A program made the position numbers and the translations under genes. From CAYTAP01 sp964435775 (GTDB lineage: Bacteria; Planctomycetota; Phycisphaerae; Tepidisphaerales; Tepidisphaeraceae): a stretch of 6,696 nt of DNA. The stretch is taken from NCBI GenBank assembly GCA_964435775.1, contig CAYTAP010000164.1, positions 1-6,696 on the forward strand, written 5' to 3'. Below the pieces are notes generated by a model. The model was not told the DNA's origin, made no database searches, and was given only the letters and a program-made list of their open reading frames with translations. Positions 1 to 4,717 of the stretch are shown one piece after another (positions within the stretch are counted from its first letter, which is position 1; every line of letters begins with the position of its first letter).

Positions 1-90
1 GCACCCGGGCAGGTCAGGCACATAAACACTAAATGTGCCATCTGGCGCAGGCTCGATGATGACTGTGTATTCCACTGCCATGTGGCTCAT
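1..90 (-). CDS. hicB: HicB-type antitoxin, N-terminal part (runs off window edge)
   Basis: The first 30 codons of a gene that continues beyond the left edge. The ATG at 90-88 overlaps the hicA stop in an ATGA arrangement, so translation is probably coupled. The N-terminus contains YTVIIEPAPDGTFSVYVPDL followed by PGC. This is the usual HicB opening: a short beta strand, a D/G-containing turn, a second strand, then the P-D-L-P-G-C segment typical of the partially degraded RNase-H-like fold. HicB proteins neutralise the HicA RNase and often repress their own promoter through a C-terminal DNA-binding domain (family knowledge). That domain is outside the window, so I cannot say whether it is HTH or ribbon-helix-helix, nor whether the gene is intact. 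Confidence 0.85.
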   Translation of the reverse strand, partial: MSHMAVEYTVIIEPAPDGTFSVYVPDLPGC

Positions 91-278
91 TGTAGCCCTG
101 CCTGACGAAGAATGGAACGCAATGTGCCTGGCGGGATGTCGTGCGCGAGTTTGCCGCCGGACGGGACGGTCACCAAGCCTGGTTTCGTCGGGTGTTTAAA
201 ATGGAAATGGCTGCCAGTGGTGCGGATATGCCGCCAACCGTCGTCGTGAAGCAGCTTGAGCAGGTCTCGGTATTTCAT
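87..278 (-). CDS. hicA: HicA-type mRNA interferase toxin
   Basis: A 63-residue protein of normal HicA length. It shows the family layout: an N-terminal helix (KYRDLLKLLHDDGW, residues 2-15), then R-x-x-TTGSHFHFKHP (residues 18-30) with the conserved Gly-Ser-His whose His24 is the expected catalytic residue, then a VTVP strand (36-39), the basic HDIPPGTL segment (46-53) and a C-terminal helix SILRQAGL. The fold is a small dsRBD-like domain that cleaves mRNA (family knowledge). The stop overlaps the hicB start by four bases, and the start overlaps the stop of the small membrane ORF upstream, also as ATGA. No Shine-Dalgarno is visible before the ATG, which fits translational coupling. The order toxin then antitoxin is standard for hicAB. 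Confidence 0.92.
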   Translation of the reverse strand: MKYRDLLKLLHDDGWRHIRTTGSHFHFKHPTKPGLVTVPSGGKLAHDIPPGTLRSILRQAGLQ

Positions 279-475
279 TTCAGGATGCCAGGCGGCTTCA
301 CCGGTTCAGGCGGTCTCGGACGGTGCCTGGCATGATGGAGATCGATCCAAGAGGCGAGGGATCGACAAAGGACCGGAACATAGATAAACAGCAGGATCAG
401 CAAAAAGAGCAGAACCACCACATATCCGCCCTGATTGTCCTCGTCCACGCCGCGTGGAACATGCCAGGCGCTCAA
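275..475 (-). CDS. Small membrane protein ORF (possible C-terminal part of a frameshifted gene)
   Basis: 66 codons starting at TTG (475-473). I do not recognise the family. The product has a short acidic stretch (GVDEDNQ), one strong hydrophobic segment GGYVVVLLFLLILLFIYVPV (residues about 16-35), then a His/Arg/Pro-rich basic tail, which suggests a single-pass protein with the tail in the cytoplasm. It ends in ATGA, overlapping the hicA start. There is no good ribosome binding site before the TTG. The frame is also open upstream of the TTG and would join well to the 22-codon ORF at 537-472 if one base were re-read or inserted in the TTTTC run. This gives an 87-residue protein with two membrane segments. 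Real translation is therefore uncertain, but the stop/start coupling to hicA supports a real frame. Confidence 0.45.
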   Translation of the reverse strand: MSAWHVPRGVDEDNQGGYVVVLLFLLILLFIYVPVLCRSLASWIDLHHARHRPRPPEPVKPPGILK

Positions 476-537
476 TGCGAGAAAAGCGCGATCGTTCCAA
501 TCGCTGCCAGCCAGAGAGAGCGAGCCTGCTTGCTCAT
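472..537 (-). CDS. Very short hydrophobic ORF, possible N-terminal part of the split membrane gene
   Basis: ATG at 537-535 opens 21 codons, MSKQARSLWLAAIGTIALFS plus His, then TGA. The composition is like a first membrane segment or uncleaved signal anchor: Lys/Arg at the start, then LWLAAIGTIALF. It begins 25 bases after the ffh stop in the same orientation, and its stop overlaps the TTG of the next ORF. Shifting to the -1 frame after CTT TTC continues as LALSAWHVPRG and into the downstream membrane ORF, keeping the hydrophobic segment smooth. This suggests one 88-codon gene (537-275) interrupted by loss of one T, by programmed slippage, or by a sequence error. It could also be chance. Confidence 0.3.
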   Translation of the reverse strand: MSKQARSLWLAAIGTIALFSH

Positions 538-562
538 GGTTTGCGTCTCACGGTCTGAACCC

Positions 563-2044
563 TCATCGCCTCTTCTTTTTCTTCTTATTCCGATCCTTCT
601 TCTCCATAAACCCGCTCTTCTTCGTCCGCAGGAGCGATCCGCCGCCTCCGCCGCCGCCCATGGCGCCCAGGCCGCCGGACATCAGCCCCTTCATGAGCTT
701 CATCCGCCCCATCACCCCCATGCCGCCGACGGCGCGCATCATGTCGCGCGACATTTCAAATTGCTTCATGAACTGCCCCACCTCGTTGAGCGGCACGCCC
801 GCCCCCCGTGCGATCCGGCGGCGGCGGTTGCCGTCGAGCATGTCCGTATCGAGACGCTCCTTGCTCGTCATCGAGTTGTAGATCGCCTCCATCCGCCCCA
901 TCTGCCCCTCCACATCCCCCTCCCCCATGTTGACGGACTTGCTCAACTCGCTCATGCCGGGAATCATCCCCATGATCTTCCCCATCGGGCCAAGCTTCTT
1001 GATCTGCCGCATCTGCGACATGAAATCGTCAAGGGTAAACGTCCCCTTCTGCATCTTCGCCTGAAGCCTGGCCGTCTCCTCGGCATCGAACTTCTCCATC
1101 GCCTCGCTGACCAGCCCGACGATGTCGCCCATCCCGAGGATGCGCTGCGCCATCCCCTCCGGGCGAAACTCCTCCAGCCGATCCAGCTTCTCCCCGATCC
1201 CCAGAAACTTGACCGGCTTGCCCGTCACCATCTTCGCCGAGAGCAGCGCTCCGCCGCGCGTGTCGGAGTCGAACTTGGTCAGGATCAAGCCATCGAGCTC
1301 GAGCTGTTCGTTGAACGCCTTGGCCGAGTTGACGGCGTCCTGACCGCTCATCGAGTCGAGCACAAGGTAGATCTGATGCGGGCTCAGTTGGCTGTTGATC
1401 TCCTTGAGTTCATCCATCAATTCCTGATCGACGTGCAATCGACCGGCCGTGTCGAGGATGACAATGTCCCGTCCGGTTTCCTTCGCCTGGGCAATGGCCG
1501 CCCGCGCCACCGCCGTCGCGGCCCCCTTGGGCACCTCGCCATACGGCGCAACCTTCGACTCATCGACATAAACCGGAACCCCCACTTGCTCGCCGAGGAC
1601 ACGCAGTTGTTCCACCGCCGCCGGGCGCTGCAAATCCACCGCCGCCAGAAGCGGGTTATGCCCCTTCCCTTTCAGGAACAGTGCCAGCTTCCCGCACGTC
1701 GTTGTTTTCCCCGACCCCTGCAACCCCGCCATCATGATGACCGTCGGCGGCGGCTGAACCAGGTAAATCCGCGTGTCCACCGGCCCCATCAGGTTGACCA
1801 GTTCGTCATGGACGATCTTGATCATCACCTGCCCCGGCTGGAGTGATTTGATCACATCCTGCCCCATCGCCTTCTGGCTGACTTGCGCGATGAAGTCGTT
1901 GACCACCTTGAAGTTGACATCCGCTTCAAGCAGCGCCGTCCGCACCTCCCGCAGCGCTTCGCGCACGTTCTCCTCGGAAATGCGACCTCGCCCGGCCAAT
2001 CCTCGAAACACACCGGATAATTTTTCAGTCAACTGATCAAGCAT
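563..2044 (-). CDS. ffh: Signal recognition particle protein Ffh (SRP54)
   Basis: 493 residues, the GTPase that with 4.5S/SRP RNA binds signal sequences of nascent proteins and delivers ribosomes to the FtsY receptor at the membrane. The N domain helical bundle covers about residues 1-85. The G domain has the P-loop GLQGSGKT (107-114), DLQRPAA (137-143), DTAGR (198-202), TKFD (256-259) and TRGGA (262-266). The Met-rich M domain runs from about 320 to 450, with the finger-loop segment LGPMGKIMGMIPGM (351-364) and the RNA-binding part around SMTSKERLDTDMLDGNRRRR (391-410). The protein then continues with seven consecutive glycines (463-469) and a basic tail KKDRNKKKKKRR, longer than the E. coli protein. 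The ATG is at the start of a typical MLDQLTEKLSGVF opening. Its ribosome binding site is weak. No terminator is seen between it and the small ORFs and hicAB downstream. Confidence 0.97.
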   Translation of the reverse strand: MLDQLTEKLSGVFRGLAGRGRISEENVREALREVRTALLEADVNFKVVNDFIAQVSQKAMGQDVIKSLQPGQVMIKIVHDELVNLMGPVDTRIYLVQPPPTVIMMAGLQGSGKTTTCGKLALFLKGKGHNPLLAAVDLQRPAAVEQLRVLGEQVGVPVYVDESKVAPYGEVPKGAATAVARAAIAQAKETGRDIVILDTAGRLHVDQELMDELKEINSQLSPHQIYLVLDSMSGQDAVNSAKAFNEQLELDGLILTKFDSDTRGGALLSAKMVTGKPVKFLGIGEKLDRLEEFRPEGMAQRILGMGDIVGLVSEAMEKFDAEETARLQAKMQKGTFTLDDFMSQMRQIKKLGPMGKIMGMIPGMSELSKSVNMGEGDVEGQMGRMEAIYNSMTSKERLDTDMLDGNRRRRIARGAGVPLNEVGQFMKQFEMSRDMMRAVGGMGVMGRMKLMKGLMSGGLGAMGGGGGGGSLLRTKKSGFMEKKDRNKKKKKRR

Positions 2045-2109
2045 GACGGTTCTTTAGTAGTCCAATATCCCAACACCGCCCCCATTCCCGGCCGCACCCT
2101 TCCCCACCG

Positions 2110-2138
2110 ATTATGGCCACTAATCCCTTCCGTGGAAA
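2110..2138 (-). promoter_or_regulatory. Candidate sigma70-type promoter for ffh
   Basis: On the minus strand TTTCCA (2138-2133) is followed after 17 bases by CATAAT (2115-2110), five of six matches to the -10 box and four of six to the -35 box. It would leave a 5' leader of roughly 60 bases before the ffh ATG. It is the best pair I see in the 184-base divergent region, but this short consensus can occur by chance. Confidence 0.35.
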
Positions 2139-2188
2139 GGCGGGCAACCATCAAAGCCCAATCCAACCCAAACGGATGTAACGTCCGC

Positions 2189-2216
2189 TTGACACGACCA
2201 GCCGCAACCCTACAAT
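2189..2216 (+). promoter_or_regulatory. Sigma70-type promoter of the initiator tRNA gene
   Basis: A perfect TTGACA (2189-2194), a 16-base spacer, then TACAAT (2211-2216, five of six matches). Transcription would start near 2223, only about six bases before the mature 5' end of the tRNA. This is the short leader expected for a stand-alone tRNA gene. Position and match quality make this the most convincing promoter in the window. Confidence 0.8.
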
Positions 2217-2228
2217 CCCATGAACAAT

Positions 2229-2302
<74 letters not shown>

Positions 2303-2311
2303 CTGAATCTT

Positions 2312-2333
2312 GGGCTTCGAGGAATCGAGGCCC
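2312..2333 (+). other. RNA hairpin with GGAA tetraloop in the tRNA 3' trailer
   Basis: GGGCTTCGA (2312-2320) pairs with TCGAGGCCC (2325-2333) over nine positions including one G-U, closing a GGAA loop of the GNRA class. It lies ten bases past the tRNA 3' end and is not followed by a T run, so it is more likely a processing or stabilising structure in the precursor tRNA trailer than the terminator itself. Confidence 0.45.
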
Positions 2334-2347
2334 TGCGGTTAACGGAT

Positions 2348-2382
2348 GACGCCGAGGCCCACACGCCTCGGCGTTGTCGTTT
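2348..2382 (+). terminator. Probable terminator of the tRNA-fMet transcript
   Basis: ACGCCGAGGC (2349-2358) and GCCTCGGCGT (2365-2374) form a perfect ten-base stem with a six-base loop CCACAC. It is followed by TGTCGTTT, a T-rich but interrupted tail. Stem strength and its place about 45 bases after the tRNA argue for intrinsic termination on the plus strand. The poor T tract lowers certainty. The minus strand has no T tract after this stem. Confidence 0.6.
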
Positions 2383-2786
2383 GCACTCCATGTCTGACAA
2401 GGGGTTACGCGTGTTCATGTTATAGCCAGTAGAACTGTCACCCCATAGTTCAAATAGAAGTGTCGCCGCCGGGCGACGGTGGTGAAGGCCGGACTGCGTG
2501 GGAAGAGGAAGCGTACGATTGTGAAGAACAGGCCGTACAAGCCCGGCCCGCATCATCTGATTCGTATGCCGGGCTCACGGCCCCATCGTCCGGAGACGGC
2601 GCTGGCGAGCGTCAGTGGACCATGAAGTTGATCGGCGGCAACCCACCCCATGGGATGGAGGCATTCCGCTGCCCCTCACGAGCGATTTCATGCTGCGCCG
2701 CAGTGGTGACCTTTTCATTGCGTGGCGACACCCAAAGCCGGCGACATGGAAATCGGATAATTGGTAAAGCCCGCCATGCGCCGCGG
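2383..2786. other. Gene-free stretch, possibly a decayed element
   Basis: About 400 bases between the tRNA terminator and the end of the prepilin-like gene. No frame here gives a protein I recognise. Visible structure: a tandem 15-base motif (2430-2469), a 6-bp hairpin GTCGCC/GGCGAC at 2462-2477, a 7-bp inverted repeat GCCCGGC (2541-2547) / GCCGGGC (2568-2574), and an imperfect inverted repeat with CGATTTC (2683-2689) and GAAATCG (2749-2755) as exact arms. A frame open from 2458 to 2625 on the plus strand encodes a very basic peptide (for example RGKRKRTIVKNRPYKPGP), which could be a fragment of a DNA- or RNA-binding protein such as a transposase. That is only a guess. Confidence 0.4.
2430..2469 (+). 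repeat. Imperfect tandem 15-base motif
   Basis: TAGAACTGTCACCCC (2430-2444) recurs 25 bases later as TAGAAGTGTCGCCGC (2455-2469) with 12 of 15 positions identical. Spaced direct copies like this are seen at the ends of some insertion sequences, where they bind transposase (family knowledge). Here no transposase gene is present, so this may be a relic of an element end, or coincidence. Confidence 0.35.
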
Positions 2787-3557
2787 CTACCGCCCATCCC
2801 ATCGCGCGCTCACCTGGCCGCTGAGTCTGGCGGCGTGCAGGCCGGTCTGATATCCGGGTACGGATTCATCGGGCTTGCCATTCTTAAAACTCTCGGCGTG
2901 TCCATCGCAGAATGACACAACGGCGCTGTTCGCATGGCGATAGGCGATCATGCCATGACTTGTGCCGCCTGTGGAGTTATAGGGGCTCGGTTCATCGTAG
3001 TAGTATTTTTCCCACTGATCGCCATTGTAAACGTCCGCCAGCATGATGACCGTGGGCGCATTGCGAACCAGCGCCAATTTCTTGTACACGCCGTCCGACT
3101 TTCGAAAAATGCCGCTTCCGTAACGGACGTTCACGCCATACCCCAGGTCGGAGTTCGTCCCGTGCTGATACGCCGGGCAGTAGAGAAACGAGGCGCGCGG
3201 ATCGTAATAACTGCGCCATTCCTGCTCCACAAAGGTGCTGGGCTTGTAATCCTTACCCACCGTTTTGATTGAAAGATATTGCCCCGCCAGTTGCTGACAC
3301 CACCAATCAACGTATGCGCCCGATGGTGCAATGTCGCCTGACCCGGCCTTATAGCTCGCCGGGGGCGTGTACCCCGAATGCTCCTGGGCATACATGAAAA
3401 ACGCCGTCGTGATCTGCCGCTGGTTGGCCATGCACTGCACCTGAATGGCGGCGGCGCGGGCCTTGTTCAGCGCCGGGAGCAGGATGGCGATCAATACTGC
3501 GATGATTCCAATCACCACCAGCAATTCAACGAGCGTGAAACCGGATTGTCGTTTCAT
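2787..3557 (-). CDS. Prepilin-like (type II secretion pseudopilin) protein with H-X9-DG motif
   Basis: 256 residues from the ATG at 3557-3555, chosen because AAGGAG (3569-3564) sits six bases upstream and the protein then starts with a textbook class III prepilin signal: MKRQSG|FTLVELLVVIGIIAVLIAILLPAL. The peptidase site follows G6, F7 becomes the methylated first residue, and E11 is the conserved Glu+5. The helix is followed by the NKARAAA-QC-NQRQI segment common in planctomycete pseudopilins and by an aromatic-rich globular part with few Cys. Near the end H208, nine residues and D218-G219 give the H-X9-DG signature. It is shorter than many DUF1559 members. Expected location is the inner membrane or periplasm, as a pilus-like or secretion-linked component. 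The exact job is unknown. It is the last gene of the three-gene operon, 25 bases after the LacI-type gene. Confidence 0.92.
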   Translation of the reverse strand: MKRQSGFTLVELLVVIGIIAVLIAILLPALNKARAAAIQVQCMANQRQITTAFFMYAQEHSGYTPPASYKAGSGDIAPSGAYVDWWCQQLAGQYLSIKTVGKDYKPSTFVEQEWRSYYDPRASFLYCPAYQHGTNSDLGYGVNVRYGSGIFRKSDGVYKKLALVRNAPTVIMLADVYNGDQWEKYYYDEPSPYNSTGGTSHGMIAYRHANSAVVSFCDGHAESFKNGKPDESVPGYQTGLHAARLSGQVSARWDGR

Positions 3558-3575
3558 GATCGGCTCCTTGGATCC

Positions 3576-3592
3576 GCCGGATTCAACCCGGC
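3576..3592 (-). other. Intercistronic hairpin holding the regulator stop codon
   Basis: GCCGG and CCGGC (arms 3592-3588 and 3580-3576) form a five-base stem around a seven-base loop that contains the TGA of the LacI-type gene. The stem is just upstream of the Shine-Dalgarno of the prepilin-like gene and has no T tract. It could set relative expression or mRNA ends between the two genes, or be incidental in GC-rich DNA. Confidence 0.35.
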
Positions 3593-4689
3593 ATTGGACT
3601 GGCCGTCGTCCCCCGCGCGGCCAGACGGGGCGTGAAGGTTTCACAAATGCCGCGGCGTTCTTCCAGCAACTTTCCGCTTTCGATAATCTCAATCAGAAGT
3701 TCGGCCCCGCGCCGCCCCATCTCGCTGAGCGGGTGGGCGATGCTGCTCAGCGCCGGCGTCACCATGCGGCACCACTCCGAATCGTCCACGCCCATGAGGC
3801 TGATATCCTGCGGCAGGCGCACGCCCGCGGCCTGCAGATGGCGCATCGCATGAACCGCCACGAGGTCGCCATACGCGACCCACGCCGTCGGACCCTCTTT
3901 TCCGAGCCGCAGGATGTGCTCAGCGCCCCACAGCCCCTCGGTCTCGCAGACACCTTCGTCGGCCCGCAGCGGGCGCTCGGAACGCATCAGATCGAAGACC
4001 CATTCGGAGCGCACCTCGACCTTCAGCTCCGTCGCCCGTTTGAGAAAGGCAAGTTGACGGATCATCCCATCCTGGCTCACCGGATCCCGGCATGAACCGA
4101 GGAAGCCGATCTTGCGATGACCGAGTTCAACAAGATGATCGACGGCCATGCCGCCGACGGCCGCGTTGTCGAAGACCATCGCGTTTAAACCAGTTTCGGG
4201 GTTGGCGTAATCGACCGCGACGATGTCGCACTCGGCCTCCAGAAGATCACGAACCCATCCGCTGCCCGGTTCGGCATGAACGAGAAGGAGCCCATCCATC
4301 CGCCGCTCGGTGAACTTGTCGAGGCACGCATGGGGCGGCTGATCGCCGGTCAGGTTGATCAGAAGCAGGTCATATCCCTTGAGTCCGCACGCCTTTTCGA
4401 TCCCCTTGAGGATTTCACCATCGTACGAGAAGCCCGGCCCGGACCACGGCCCCGGTGGGATGTAAACGCCGAGCGTGCGCGTGCGGTTGGAGATCAAGCT
4501 GCGGCTGGCGAAGTTGGGGCGATACCCAAGTTCCTTGGCCACGCGCTGCACGCGCTGACGCAGCTCACGACTGACCAGGGTGTTGCCTCTTGCGCGGTTG
4601 ATCACGGTGGACACCACCGCTGTCGAACAATCGGCGGCCAGTGCCACATCCTTGAGCGTGATCGATGCCCGCGAGCGCGTCTGTGTCAT
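3583..4689 (-). CDS. LacI/GalR-family transcriptional regulator
   Basis: 368 residues, slightly longer than the roughly 340 usual for the family. The N-terminal HTH is at about 10-31 (ITLKDVALAADCSTAVVSTV), with recognition helix STAVVSTVIN. The hinge region LGYRPNFASRSLISNRT follows at 55-70, and the ligand-binding core of periplasmic-binding-protein type begins at LGVYIP (73-78). Typical core landmarks are the RRMDGLLL strand (129-136), DNAAVGGMAVDHLVELGHRKIGFLG (174-198) and DISLMGVDDSEW (295-306). The end TPRLAARGTT matches the family's final P-L-x-x-R-x-S/T. The ligand is usually a sugar, but the sequence does not tell which. The ATG has GAAGGA seven to eight bases upstream. It lies 28 bases behind the PEP-CTERM gene and 25 before the pseudopilin gene, so it probably regulates its own operon. 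It ends in a short extra tail, ASPMPG. Confidence 0.95.
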   Translation of the reverse strand: MTQTRSRASITLKDVALAADCSTAVVSTVINRARGNTLVSRELRQRVQRVAKELGYRPNFASRSLISNRTRTLGVYIPPGPWSGPGFSYDGEILKGIEKACGLKGYDLLLINLTGDQPPHACLDKFTERRMDGLLLVHAEPGSGWVRDLLEAECDIVAVDYANPETGLNAMVFDNAAVGGMAVDHLVELGHRKIGFLGSCRDPVSQDGMIRQLAFLKRATELKVEVRSEWVFDLMRSERPLRADEGVCETEGLWGAEHILRLGKEGPTAWVAYGDLVAVHAMRHLQAAGVRLPQDISLMGVDDSEWCRMVTPALSSIAHPLSEMGRRGAELLIEIIESGKLLEERRGICETFTPRLAARGTTASPMPG

Positions 4690-4717
4690 CGTTGGTTCCT
4701 TCGAGCCTGAAAGTGCC

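Noticed and set aside
306..500. 64-codon minus-strand frame starting with TTG at 500
   Set aside because: It lies in the third frame over the small membrane ORF, encodes an Arg/Ser-rich string without hydrophobic pattern, and is not positioned to couple with hicA.
323..1846. 507-codon open frame on the plus strand
   Set aside because: It is the mirror of ffh. The product is a His/Pro/Leu/Arg-rich string with no recognisable domain, as expected opposite a GC-rich gene.
2460..2915. 151-codon plus-strand frame over the gene-free stretch and prepilin 3' end
   Set aside because: It overlaps the antisense of a clear gene, shows no domain, and has no ribosome binding site.
3558..3692. Upstream extension of the prepilin-like protein by 45 residues
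   Set aside because: It overlaps the 3' end of the regulator gene, and a prepilin signal needs a very short leader before the Gly-Phe cut site. The ATG at 3557 has a proper Shine-Dalgarno.
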